NCBI RefSeq assembly: GCF_004137245.1
Contig: NZ_SDWS01000002.1
Span: 372,001-436,000 of the forward strand
Source: Nocardioides glacieisoli
GTDB taxonomy: Bacteria > Actinomycetota > Actinomycetes > Propionibacteriales > Nocardioidaceae
DNA length: 64,000 bases
Direction of reading: 5' to 3'
The translations under genes and the position numbers were made by a program. Shown here in pieces: positions 51,278-59,528 of the stretch (within the stretch, counting starts at the first letter, position 1; the number at the start of each line of letters is the position of its first letter). The notes beneath the pieces were generated by a model. That model did not search any database. It saw nothing but the letters and a program-made list of their open reading frames with translations, and was not told where the DNA came from.

Positions 51278-52428
51278 TCGACCTCGAGGACCGCCTGCAG
51301 GCGCTGGCCGACGACGTCACGGTGCCACCGACCGACTCCGCTGCCGACCTCGCCCGTGGCCGCCGCCGGCAGCGACGGCGACACATCGCGGTCGCCTGCG
51401 CCTCGGGGGTCGCCGCCGCGGTGGTCGTCGTCGGTGCGGGCGTCGTGCCCGACATGCTCACCGCCGACCCGCCGCGCGACGTCGGGCCGGCGAACTCCGG
51501 CACGACGCGCGCCCCCTACGACACCGCGGACGATCCGCAGCAGTACCCGGCCGGGCTCCTCTCCGCGTCCGAGTCCGGGATCCGGGCCGACGTCGAGAGC
51601 GCGCTGGGGCTCGAGGAGGCCCCGCTGGAGCTGATGATGGTGAGGAGGCCCGACTACGACCCGAGCGGAATGATGGTCACGGCGTCCACCTCGATGGGGG
51701 TCAGGGTGCCCGGCCGCGAACGCGTCGCCCAGGTCGACGTGGTCGTCGCCCGCACGTGGGAGCAGACCGCATGGCGGACGGGCTACTCCTGCCACCCGGG
51801 CTGCGAGACCTACGAGCTCGACGGCCGCACGGTCGAGACCGGGACGTATGACGGCGGGTGGGGGTGGGCGCACCAGCGCGCCGACGGCACGGTCGTGACC
51901 GTGTGGCTGGGGATCGATCCCGACCGCGTGGGGGTGGAGCGCAGCGAGGTGGACAGGCTGCTGCAGCGGGTGTCCCTGTCGAGCGAGCGCGACGAGCCCG
52001 CCGGATGGGGTGGCGCCCTCCTCGACATGGCGATGACCCACCTGCCCACCGGCGACTACTCCCTCCGGACCGGGGCGTCCGGTCTCGGCCCGTCGTTGCA
52101 CGCCAGCTATGTCGACGGTCCGGAGGACCTGGGTGAGCTGACGTGGGAGGGCGAGCTCCTCGACACGGCACCCACGGGTTGCCCGGCGGAGTTCTCCCGG
52201 TGCGAGCGGCGGGTGATCGACGGTGTCGAGGTCACCCTCAAGCACATCGGGGAGGGCATCGAGAAGGGCTACGTCTGGGTCGAGAACGACGGCGACCGGG
52301 TGCGCTCGCGCGTGCTCCTCGAGCCGTACGGCAACGCCTGGGTGGTGGCGCTGGACCGGGTGGCCGCACTGCTCGCCGACCCCACGTGGCAGGAGATGCC
52401 GGACTCCCAGAGCGTGCCCAGCAGGTAG
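51274..52428 (+). CDS. Membrane-anchored partner of SigE-like sigma factor
   Basis: The product has 384 residues. A cytoplasmic N-terminus of about 38 residues (IDLEDRLQALADDVTVPP, then RRRQRRRHI) is followed by one transmembrane helix (40-60) and a 320-residue extracytoplasmic part with four or more cysteines. The ATGA overlap with the sigma factor suggests coordinated control. The short N-terminus lacks a recognisable zinc anti-sigma motif, so it may be an anti-sigma factor of another kind or an effector of the same regulon. No family was recognised for the outer domain. Confidence 0.65.
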   Translation: MIDLEDRLQALADDVTVPPTDSAADLARGRRRQRRRHIAVACASGVAAAVVVVGAGVVPDMLTADPPRDVGPANSGTTRAPYDTADDPQQYPAGLLSASESGIRADVESALGLEEAPLELMMVRRPDYDPSGMMVTASTSMGVRVPGRERVAQVDVVVARTWEQTAWRTGYSCHPGCETYELDGRTVETGTYDGGWGWAHQRADGTVVTVWLGIDPDRVGVERSEVDRLLQRVSLSSERDEPAGWGGALLDMAMTHLPTGDYSLRTGASGLGPSLHASYVDGPEDLGELTWEGELLDTAPTGCPAEFSRCERRVIDGVEVTLKHIGEGIEKGYVWVENDGDRVRSRVLLEPYGNAWVVALDRVAALLADPTWQEMPDSQSVPSR

Positions 52429-52499
52429 GGGGGCCACCTCACGGTGACCTCAGAGCGTGTTCACAGGTCGTCCACAGCCAGCGGGCACAGGCTCCTGCC

Positions 52500-52895
52500 A
52501 TGACCGACGACGCGCCCCGCCCCCACGACGAGACCCAGCCCGTACGCCCCGAGGGGGCGGCGCCGCCGGCGAGCGATGCGCACACCACCGACCCGGTGGC
52601 CCGCCGCGGCTTCCGCGAACGGCTGGGCCGCCTGCGCCGGACCGAGGGCAGCGACCGCTCCTACGGGCTGGCCGCGCTCGTCGCGTCGGCGCTGGCGGGC
52701 ATCATCGTCGGAGGCCTCGGCTTCGCGGCCGTCCACGCCATCGGCGACGACGGGCAGGACCGTGGCGGCTGGATGCAGCAGCGCGACGCGGACGACCGGG
52801 GTCCGGGTCGTGGCGGCATGCACGGTGGCCCGCGCGGCGTACCGAGTCAGCTCCCACCGACCACGCCGCCGGAGGACGAGGGCTCCACGTCCTGA
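52500..52895 (+). CDS. Single-pass membrane protein, hypothetical
   Basis: The product has 131 residues. A disordered, basic N-terminal half (residues 1-58) leads to one transmembrane helix (59-80, LAALVASALAGIIVGGLGFAAV) and a Gly/Arg/Pro-rich tail with a RGGMHGGPRG segment. I do not recognise a family. It ends just before the nested inverted repeat at 52896. Confidence 0.5.
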   Translation: MTDDAPRPHDETQPVRPEGAAPPASDAHTTDPVARRGFRERLGRLRRTEGSDRSYGLAALVASALAGIIVGGLGFAAVHAIGDDGQDRGGWMQQRDADDRGPGRGGMHGGPRGVPSQLPPTTPPEDEGSTS

Positions 52896-53009
52896 TGTCG
52901 CGCGCGATGGATTTCCACTCCCTCGAGTGGAAATCCGTCACGTGCTGAGCGTGGGCCGGGCCAACGGGACCTGAACTTCCACTCGTACGAGTGGAAATCC
53001 ATCGCGACA
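52896..53009. repeat. 114-bp nested inverted-repeat element (MITE-like)
   Basis: Two hairpins, each with a GAGTGGAAATCC arm (52911-52936 and 52974-53000), are enclosed by outer arms TGTCGCG...CGATGGATTTCCACTC and GAGTGGAAATCCATCGCGACA. The outer arms match over about 20 bp with a 2-3 bp insertion on the left. It starts directly at the previous stop codon and ends 40 bp before hrpA. It contains no ORF, so it is a candidate non-autonomous mobile element or REP-like unit. Confidence 0.7.
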
Positions 53010-53049
53010 GGGCGACCGCGGGTGAAACCTGTTGCGACGGTCGGCGAGA

Positions 53050-56000
53050 ATGGCCCCCGTTGTGAAGATCACCTATCCCGCCGAGCTCCCGGTCTCCGCA
53101 CGCCGCGACGACATCGCTGCGGCCATCCGCGACCACCAGGTCGTGATCGTGGCCGGCGAGACCGGGTCGGGGAAGACCACGCAGCTGCCCAAGATCTGCC
53201 TCGAGCTCGGTCGCGGGGCCGGTCCCGCTGAGGGCGGGAAGCTGATCGGGCACACCCAGCCGCGCCGGATCGCCGCGCGCTCGGTGGCGGAGCGGATCGC
53301 CGAGGAGCTCGGCACCGATCTCGGCGACGTGATCGGCTACCAGGTGCGGTTCACCGACCGCACGTCGAAGGCCAGCCGGGTCAAGCTGATGACCGACGGC
53401 ATCCTGCTCGCCGAGCTCCAGCGCGACCGCGACCTCCGCAAGTACGACACGATCATCATCGACGAGGCCCACGAGCGCAGCCTCAACATCGACTTCCTCC
53501 TCGGCTACCTCAAGCGCCTGCTGCCGCGTCGGCCCGACCTCAAGCTGGTGATCACCAGCGCGACGATCGACGTCGACCGCTTCGCCGCGCACTTCGACGC
53601 GCCCGTCGTCGAGGTCTCGGGTCGTACGTACCCGGTCGAGGTCCGCTACCGCCCCCTGCTCGAGCTGTCGGAGGACGACGAGGACGGCGAGCCGGTCCAG
53701 CGCGACCAGACCGAGGCGATCGTCGACGCGGTGCGCGAGCTGTCCGCCGAGGGCCCGGGCGACGTGCTGGTCTTCCTGCCCGGCGAGCGGGAGATCCGCG
53801 ACACCGCCGACGCGTTCGACGCGCTCAAGAGCGACCGGCTCGAGATCGTCCCCCTCTACTCCCGCCTCAGCGCCGCCGACCAGCACCGGGTCTTCTCCAG
53901 CCACCCGTCGACCGTGCGTCGCGTCGTGCTGGCCACCAACGTCGCCGAGACCTCACTGACCGTCCCCGGCATCGCGTACGTCGTCGACACGGGCGTCGCG
54001 CGTATCAGCCGCTACTCCGTGCGCACCAAGGTGCAGCGGCTGCCGATCGAGCCGATCAGCCAGGCCTCCGCCAACCAGCGCTCCGGTCGTTGCGGGCGCG
54101 TCTCCGACGGCATCGCGATCCGGCTCTACTCCGAGGAGGACTTCGAGGGGCGTCCGGAGTTCACCGACCCCGAGATCCTGCGGACCAACCTGGCCAGCGT
54201 CATCCTCCAGATGGCGTCGTTGAAGCTCGGCGACATCGCCCGCTTCCCCTTCGTCGAGCCGCCCGACCGTCGCAACGTCAAGGCCGGCACCGACCTCCTC
54301 GAGGAGCTCGGAGCGGTGACCACCGAGGCAGCCCCACAACGTCATACGGACAGGACAAGCGGTCGCCCCGACCGTATGACGTCCCGACCGGGCGTCCGGC
54401 TCACCGATGTCGGTCGCCGCCTCGCTCGCCTCCCGATCGATCCGCGCCTGGGCCGGATGATCCTGGAAGCGGAGCGCCTCGGGTGCGTCCGCGACGTCCT
54501 GGTCATCGCCGCCGCGCTCTCCATCCAGGACCCGCGCGAGCGGCCGGAGGAGCAGCGCCCGCAGGCCGACCAGCTCCACGCGCGCTTCAAGCACGAGTCC
54601 AGCGACTTCCTCACCTGGCTCAACCTCTGGCGCCACATCAAGCAGCAGCAGAAGGAGCTCTCGTCGAGCGCCTTCCGCCGGATGTGCAAGCGCGAGTTCC
54701 TCAACTACATGCGGATCCGCGAGTGGCAGGACTACGAGTCCCAGCTGCGCCAGGTCGCGAAGGAGATGAAGCTCGAGGTCGGCCACCCATCCGACCTCCC
54801 CGACGAGGACGGCATCCACCAGGCCCTGCTGTCCGGGCTGCTCAGCCACATCGGCGCGCTCGAGGAGCGCGAGCAGGGCAAGCCGGGGGAGCGGCGGCCG
54901 ATGCGGGAGTACCTCGGCGCCCGCAACGCCCGCTTCGCGGTCTTCCCCGGCAGCGTGCTGAAGGGCCGCAACCCCGGCTTCCTGATGAGCGCCGAGCTCG
55001 TCGAGACCTCCCGCCTCTGGGCCCGCCAGAACGCGGCGATCAACCCCGAGTGGGCCGAGCGGCTGGGCTCCCACCTGGTCAAGCGGACGTACTCGGAGCC
55101 GCACTGGTCGCGCAAGCGCGCGGCCGTGATGGCGCGCGAGCGGGTCACGTTGTACGGCGTACCGCTGGTCGCCGACCGCCTCGTGCAGTACGGCCGGATC
55201 GACGCGCCGCTCGCCCGTGAGCTCTTCATCCGCCACGCGCTCGTGCAGCGCGAGTGGGACTCGCGCCACCGGTTCCTCGCCGAGAACGCGCGCCTGCTGG
55301 AGGAGGCTGAGGAGCTCGAGCACCGCGCCCGGCGCCGCGACATCGTGGTCGACGAGGAGACGCTGTTCGAGTTCTACGACGGTCGCGTCGGCGCCGACGT
55401 GGTGAGCGGGCAGCACTTCGACCAGTGGTGGAAGCGGGCCCGGCAGAAGCGCCCCGACCTGCTGACCTTCGACCCGGAGATGCTGACCCACGACACCGCC
55501 GCCGAGGTGCGCGCCCACGACTTCCCGACGCAGTGGCACGACAGCGACGAGGCCGGACTGACCTTCCCGATCAGCTATCACTTCGAGCCGGGCTCGGAGG
55601 ACGACGGCCTCACCATCGACGTGCCGGTCGCGACCCTCAACCGCATCGACGCCGACGACTTCTCCTGGATCGTGCCCGGCCTGCGCGAGGAGCTGGTCAC
55701 CGAGCTGATCCGCTCCCTGCCGAAGAGCCTCCGCGTCGCGATGGTGCCCGCCCCCAACACCGCCCGCGAGTTCCTCGCCGCCACGCCTCCCGGCGCCGAG
55801 CCGCTGCTCGACGCCCTCGAGCGATTCGCCCGCAGCACGCGCAGCCTGGTCATCGCCCGCGAGGACTGGGACTGGTCGAAGGTCCCGACGCACCTGCAGC
55901 CGACCTACCGCGTGGTGACCGAGGAGGGCGGCGTGGCCGGCCGCGGCAAGGACCTCGACGCGCTCAAGGAGCCGCTGCGCCCGACCTTCGAGCAGGCGAT

Positions 56001-56901
56001 GGCCGACGTCGCGTCCGACTCCGGCGTGACGGCGACCGGCCAGACCACGTGGACCTTCGGCGCGATCGACGAGTCCTTCGTCCAGCGCCGGGCCGGTCAC
56101 GAGGTGCGCGGCTTCCCGGCGCTGGTCGACGAGGGCGGAACCGTCGGGCTGCAGGTGCTCGCCACCGCGGAGGTCGCCGCCGCACACCACCGGCTGGGCG
56201 TACGACGTCTCGTGCTGCTCGCGCTCGGCCCGCCCGACCCGGTCGACGACGTGCTCGCCGCCGCCGGCCTCGACCAACGGGCCAAGCTCGCGCTCGTCGG
56301 GTCGCCGTACCCCAGCGTCGGCGACCTGCTCGCCGACGTGCGCGCCGCGATCGTCGGCGAGGTGGTCGACGCGCGGCCGACGGTGCGGGACGAGACGGCG
56401 TACGACGTCGTGGTGGCGGCTGCGCGCACCGCGGTCGCCGAGGGCATGAGCATCGCCGTGCACGACGTGATGCGGGTGCTCGAGGCGTGGCGCACGACCG
56501 ACCGCGCCATCTCCGGGCGCGCCGACCTGATGACGCTGCCGGCGATGACCGACATGCGCGCCCAGGTCGCCCGGCTGATGGAGCCGGGCTTCGTCGGCGC
56601 GGCCGGCGTCTCGCGGCTGCGCGACTACCCGCGCTACCTCGCCGCCGTCACCCAGCGGCGCGAGCGCCTCGACGGCGACGTGCCGCGCGACCGCCAGCTC
56701 CAGGACCAGCTCTCCGGCCTGCAGGACGCGTGGCTGCACGCCGTCGCCGCGCTCCCCGAGGGCCAACCGGTGCCGCAGCACCTGCGCGAGTCCCGCTGGC
56801 TGCTCGAGGAGTACCGCGTCTCGCTCTTCGCCCAGCAGCTCGGCACGCGGGAGAAGGTCAGCGACCAGCGGATCCGCAAGGTGATGGGCACCTCCGCCTG
56901 A
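53050..56901 (+). CDS. hrpA: ATP-dependent RNA helicase HrpA
   Basis: The product has 1283 residues, typical of HrpA. Walker A GETGSGKT lies at 36-43 and the DEAH box at 138-141. SAT, RecA2 (RSGRCGR), HA2 and OB-like regions follow, and then the long C-terminal DUF3418 domain (from about 600) that distinguishes HrpA from shorter DEAH helicases. It acts on stalled ribosomes or mRNA in other bacteria. Residues about 428-448 are an extra segment encoded by an in-frame palindromic insertion (54339-54382). ATG 53050 was chosen, GTG 53062 is also possible. Confidence 0.94.
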   Translation: MAPVVKITYPAELPVSARRDDIAAAIRDHQVVIVAGETGSGKTTQLPKICLELGRGAGPAEGGKLIGHTQPRRIAARSVAERIAEELGTDLGDVIGYQVRFTDRTSKASRVKLMTDGILLAELQRDRDLRKYDTIIIDEAHERSLNIDFLLGYLKRLLPRRPDLKLVITSATIDVDRFAAHFDAPVVEVSGRTYPVEVRYRPLLELSEDDEDGEPVQRDQTEAIVDAVRELSAEGPGDVLVFLPGEREIRDTADAFDALKSDRLEIVPLYSRLSAADQHRVFSSHPSTVRRVVLATNVAETSLTVPGIAYVVDTGVARISRYSVRTKVQRLPIEPISQASANQRSGRCGRVSDGIAIRLYSEEDFEGRPEFTDPEILRTNLASVILQMASLKLGDIARFPFVEPPDRRNVKAGTDLLEELGAVTTEAAPQRHTDRTSGRPDRMTSRPGVRLTDVGRRLARLPIDPRLGRMILEAERLGCVRDVLVIAAALSIQDPRERPEEQRPQADQLHARFKHESSDFLTWLNLWRHIKQQQKELSSSAFRRMCKREFLNYMRIREWQDYESQLRQVAKEMKLEVGHPSDLPDEDGIHQALLSGLLSHIGALEEREQGKPGERRPMREYLGARNARFAVFPGSVLKGRNPGFLMSAELVETSRLWARQNAAINPEWAERLGSHLVKRTYSEPHWSRKRAAVMARERVTLYGVPLVADRLVQYGRIDAPLARELFIRHALVQREWDSRHRFLAENARLLEEAEELEHRARRRDIVVDEETLFEFYDGRVGADVVSGQHFDQWWKRARQKRPDLLTFDPEMLTHDTAAEVRAHDFPTQWHDSDEAGLTFPISYHFEPGSEDDGLTIDVPVATLNRIDADDFSWIVPGLREELVTELIRSLPKSLRVAMVPAPNTAREFLAATPPGAEPLLDALERFARSTRSLVIAREDWDWSKVPTHLQPTYRVVTEEGGVAGRGKDLDALKEPLRPTFEQAMADVASDSGVTATGQTTWTFGAIDESFVQRRAGHEVRGFPALVDEGGTVGLQVLATAEVAAAHHRLGVRRLVLLALGPPDPVDDVLAAAGLDQRAKLALVGSPYPSVGDLLADVRAAIVGEVVDARPTVRDETAYDVVVAAARTAVAEGMSIAVHDVMRVLEAWRTTDRAISGRADLMTLPAMTDMRAQVARLMEPGFVGAAGVSRLRDYPRYLAAVTQRRERLDGDVPRDRQLQDQLSGLQDAWLHAVAALPEGQPVPQHLRESRWLLEEYRVSLFAQQLGTREKVSDQRIRKVMGTSA
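54339..54382. repeat. Palindromic insertion inside hrpA
   Basis: Perfect 11-bp arms ACGTCATACGG (54339-54349) and CCGTATGACGT (54372-54382) flank a 22-bp centre. The sequence stays in frame and encodes a basic, low-conservation segment (PQRHTDRTSGRPDRMTSRP) between RecA2 and HA2 parts where related HrpA proteins have a shorter loop. Confidence 0.6.
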
Positions 56902-56910
56902 CAGCGTGTC

Positions 56911-56916
56911 TAGGCT
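56911..56916 (+). promoter_or_regulatory. -10 hexamer TAGGCT of leaderless 56923 gene
   Basis: TAGGCT ends 6 nt before GTG 56923. Confidence 0.5.
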
Positions 56917-56922
56917 GGTTCG

Positions 56923-57519
56923 GTGACCGGCCGCATCCACCACCGCCCGATGACGCCGGGCGACGGCTTCTTCGACGAGATCGTCGGCGGTGCCGACCCG
57001 GCCCAGGTGCGTGAGGCCGGGGACCTGGCCGCGACGATCCTGGTCCGCGGTGCCCGTGACTCCGACGACCCTGAGCTCGCCGAGCGGATCGTCCACCTCG
57101 CCGAGAGCGAGGGCCTCGAGACCCTCGCCGAGGTCTGGTCGGGTGCGCCCTCCGACACGCTGGCCGGCAGCCTGTGGCGGCTGTTCCTGCTGCGCTCGTG
57201 GGTGTACGCCGACCCGGAGCGGGTGGCGGGCGAGTACGACGCCGGCCACCGTCGGGTCGACGTGGCGCGGGTCGTGGCCGGGGTGGCCGACCCGCCAGGA
57301 CCCGACGAGCTGCGCAGCATGGTCGACGACGTGCTGCGCGGGATCGCCCGCGGCGACTTCGCGGTGACGTTGTTCCGGGCCGCTGCGTTCGCCCGCATCG
57401 TCGCCGCGGGGCGCGCGAGCCTCGGCGAGGCGACCCACGAAGAGATCACCCGGATGCTCGTGCTGTCCGAGCAGCTCGAGGCTTCCGGCCAGCTGGAAAT
57501 CGCGCACACGCTGGGGTGA
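56923..57519 (+). CDS. Conserved hypothetical protein, 198 aa
   Basis: The product has 198 residues, all-helical, acidic, without membrane segments. Motifs such as LAATILVRGARDSDDPELAERIVHLAE and GSLWRLFLLRSWVYADPERVAGEYDAGHRRVDVARV suggest a family conserved across actinobacteria, but I cannot name a function. The GTG start follows a -10-like TAGGCT by 6 nt. The candidate structured RNA begins 18 bp after its stop. Confidence 0.65.
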   Translation: MTGRIHHRPMTPGDGFFDEIVGGADPAQVREAGDLAATILVRGARDSDDPELAERIVHLAESEGLETLAEVWSGAPSDTLAGSLWRLFLLRSWVYADPERVAGEYDAGHRRVDVARVVAGVADPPGPDELRSMVDDVLRGIARGDFAVTLFRAAAFARIVAAGRASLGEATHEEITRMLVLSEQLEASGQLEIAHTLG

Positions 57520-57524
57520 CGTCT

Positions 57525-57530
57525 TACAAT
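57525..57530 (+). promoter_or_regulatory. -10 hexamer TACAAT of candidate small RNA
   Basis: TACAAT is followed by 6 nt and then, at 57537-57538, by the first base of a 15-bp closing stem, so transcription would begin exactly at the 5' end of the structure. Confidence 0.55.
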
Positions 57531-57536
57531 GGGTCC

Positions 57537-57630
57537 TGAGTGCGTCGGGCCGTGGCAGCCCCGGGTCCCACAATTAGCCGCTACGAGCGGCCACGCGCCG
57601 TGAGGCGCTCCCGGTCCGGCGCACTCGCTC
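57537..57630 (+). ncRNA. Candidate cloverleaf-like structured small RNA
   Basis: Bases 57538-57552 and 57612-57626 form 15 contiguous pairs (two G-U pairs). Inside are a TGG/CCA hairpin (553-570), a perfect 5-bp hairpin GCCGC-TACGA-GCGGC (577-591) and a second 5-bp hairpin GCGCC-GTGA-GGCGC with a GNRA-type tetraloop (595-608). The result is a four-way junction. A -10 TACAAT sits 6 nt before the stem. It is not a tRNA: the closing stem is too long and T-loop and D-loop bases are missing. I could not match it to a known RNA family. Confidence 0.6.
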
Positions 57631-57644
57631 ACGTCGTCAGGCCC

Positions 57645-57650
57645 TAGGGT
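57645..57650 (+). promoter_or_regulatory. -10 hexamer TAGGGT of leaderless PemK-like gene
   Basis: TAGGGT ends 6 nt before ATG 57657 and lies after the structured RNA, so that RNA is probably not this gene's leader. Confidence 0.5.
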
Positions 57651-57656
57651 CGCCGG

Positions 57657-58100
57657 ATGACGATCGGCAAGCGGATCCGCGCCTTCTTCTCCTCCTCCGC
57701 CACCGGCACGGAGCCCGGCCGCTACGCGCCCGACATCGACGGCGAGCCCGACCCGGGCGAGATCGTCTGGGCCTGGGTGCCCTACGAGGACGACCCGTCG
57801 CAGGGCAAGGACCGGCCGGTCCTGCTGCTCGACACCGCTGGGCCGACCGACGGCGACGGATGGGTCGGGCTGATGCTCAGCAGCCAGGACCACGACCGGG
57901 ACGCCGAGGACGAGGCCCGCCACGGCCGCCACTGGATGGACGTCGGCACCGGCGGGTGGGACAGCCAGGGCCGACCCAGCGAGGTGCGGCTCGACCGGCT
58001 GATCCACCTCCGGCTCGACGACGTACGCCGTGAGGGTGCTGCGCTGGACGAGACGATCTTCCGCGACGTGGTCGAGGCGTGGCGTGGGCTGTCCCGTTAG
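57657..58100 (+). CDS. PemK/MazF-like protein (no visible antitoxin)
   Basis: The product has 147 residues. A PemK/MazF-type barrel is suggested by DPGEIVWAWVPYEDDPSQGKDRPVLLLD near residue 36 (G-x-V...KxRPVLL motif) and by the C-terminal VRLDRLIHLR segment. In MazF toxins these strands form the RNA-binding groove. No small antitoxin gene is upstream; that place is taken by the candidate RNA. It might be a housekeeping PemK-like protein or, speculatively, a toxin with an RNA partner. The start follows a leaderless-type promoter. Confidence 0.75.
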   Translation: MTIGKRIRAFFSSSATGTEPGRYAPDIDGEPDPGEIVWAWVPYEDDPSQGKDRPVLLLDTAGPTDGDGWVGLMLSSQDHDRDAEDEARHGRHWMDVGTGGWDSQGRPSEVRLDRLIHLRLDDVRREGAALDETIFRDVVEAWRGLSR

Positions 58101-58103
58101 GGT
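58098..58103 (+). promoter_or_regulatory. -10 hexamer TAGGGT of leaderless binding-protein gene
   Basis: TAGGGT overlaps the TAG stop of the PemK-like gene and ends 6 nt before GTG 58110. Confidence 0.5.
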
Positions 58104-58109
58104 TCCCCC

Positions 58110-59513
58110 GTGCTTGCCCGCCCTTCCTCCCTGCGCCGCAGCGGCCTTCTCGCCTGTGCGGTGACGCTCGCGCTGTCGCTGGCGGCGTGCACCGACGACG
58201 CGGATCCGGACCCGGGCCCCGGCACGTCGCCGACGAAGACCTCCAAGCCGACGGAGAAGTCGCGCAAGGTCACGTTCGGCGCCTACGGCACCGACGAGGA
58301 GGTCGCCGCCTTCCAGAGCGTCGTCGACTCCTTCAACGCGAGCTCGACCACCCGACAGGTCACCCTGAAGTCGTGGCCCGACCACGAGTCCGCCCTCGAG
58401 GACGTCCTCGCCGGCAACGCTCCCGACGCCTTCCTGACCTCGCGCATCGACCTCGGCCAGCTCGTCGGTGCCAAGGCGCTCCAGCCGGTGAGCCTGCTGC
58501 TTGACGAGCGCGGGGTCGACTTCGGCGACCGCTTCTCGCGCGACGCGGTCGACGCCTTCGCGATGGACGACGAGCTCCAGTGCATGGCCTACTCGGTCTC
58601 CCCGATGGTCATCTACTACAACACCGACCTCGTCGACTTCGACAAGATGGAGCGCCGCGAGCTCGACGTGCCGACCGCGGACGACGAGGGCGTACGAGAC
58701 CGCTGGACGCTCGCCGAGTTCGAGGCAGCCGCGCGCTTCGCCTCGCGGCGCGGTGACACCCGCGGTGTCTGGATCGACCCGACGCTCCAGGGTCTCGCGC
58801 CCTTCATCTACTCCGGCGACGGGCAGGTCTTCGACGACGACCGCGAGCCCACCTCGCTCGCCTTCTCGGACGACAACACGCGTGAGGCGCTCGACCAGAC
58901 GCTCCGGGTCCTGCGCGACTCGACCATCACTCCGACCAACGCCCAGCTCGCCCGGGCCACCCCCGTGCAGCTGTTCAAGCGCGGTGAGCTCGCGATGATC
59001 GCGGGCTTCCGCAACCTCGTGCCGCAGCTGCGCGACGCCGAGGACCTCGACTTCGACGTGCTCCCGATGCCGATCATCGACTCGCGCGCGACCGTCGGCG
59101 ACATCAACGGGCTCTGCATCTCCGCCGACTCCGAGGTCGTCAACGACGCGGCCGACTTCATCGCGTACGCCGTCTCGGACGCCGCGATCGCCACGGTCGC
59201 CGCGACCGGCTACATCGTTCCCGCCAACACCCAGGTCGCCGCGTCGGAGGAGTTCCTGGCCACCGACGACGAGCCGGCCAACTCAGCGGTGTTCAACGCG
59301 AGCATCCGCTACATGGTCGTGCCGCCGTTCATCGACCAGCGGGTGGAGCTCGTCGAGGCGGTGACCCCGCTGCTCGAGCGGCTCGTCACGGCACCCGGGA
59401 TCCTCGACCTCGAACTGACCACCGAGCAGATCGACCAGGCGTCGCAGCCCATCCTGTCCCCCGAGGAGACCGAGTCGCCGACCGAGGACCCCTCCGAGTC
59501 ACCCACCGAGTAG
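58110..59513 (+). CDS. Extracellular solute-binding lipoprotein (family 1, sugar type)
   Basis: The product has 467 residues. A signal peptide ends in lipobox LAAC-T near residue 29. A Pro/Thr-rich linker leads to a family 1 ABC binding protein (FQSVVDSFNASSTTRQVTLKSW, APDAFLTSRIDL, YYNTDLVDF, GELAMIAGFRN). The last 20 residues are an acidic Ser/Pro/Glu tail. No permease or ATPase gene is adjacent, so its transporter must be encoded elsewhere or it acts alone as a ligand presenter. GTG 58110 is chosen from the promoter 6 nt upstream. Confidence 0.85.
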   Translation: MLARPSSLRRSGLLACAVTLALSLAACTDDADPDPGPGTSPTKTSKPTEKSRKVTFGAYGTDEEVAAFQSVVDSFNASSTTRQVTLKSWPDHESALEDVLAGNAPDAFLTSRIDLGQLVGAKALQPVSLLLDERGVDFGDRFSRDAVDAFAMDDELQCMAYSVSPMVIYYNTDLVDFDKMERRELDVPTADDEGVRDRWTLAEFEAAARFASRRGDTRGVWIDPTLQGLAPFIYSGDGQVFDDDREPTSLAFSDDNTREALDQTLRVLRDSTITPTNAQLARATPVQLFKRGELAMIAGFRNLVPQLRDAEDLDFDVLPMPIIDSRATVGDINGLCISADSEVVNDAADFIAYAVSDAAIATVAATGYIVPANTQVAASEEFLATDDEPANSAVFNASIRYMVVPPFIDQRVELVEAVTPLLERLVTAPGILDLELTTEQIDQASQPILSPEETESPTEDPSESPTE

Positions 59514-59528
59514 GCCGCGGGGCTACTC
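59508..59528. terminator. Small hairpin between convergent genes
   Basis: GAGTAG and CTACTC arms surround a GC-rich 9-nt loop and include both gene ends (binding protein and RNase D). A weak candidate for bidirectional termination. Confidence 0.35.

Noticed and set aside
52896..53009. Repeats as a CRISPR array
   Set aside because: Only two repeat pairs in alternating orientation, no regular spacers and no cas genes in the window.
53953..57573. 1206-residue open frame on the minus strand across hrpA
   Set aside because: It is antisense to a clear HrpA gene, has no recognisable domain and is explained by the GC-rich third positions of hrpA; such long shadow frames are common at this GC content.
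57537..57630. Structured RNA as a tRNA gene
   Set aside because: The closing stem is 15 bp instead of 7, no T-loop TTC or D-loop GG pattern is found in the right places, and the 5-bp hairpins have loops of 4-5 nt only.
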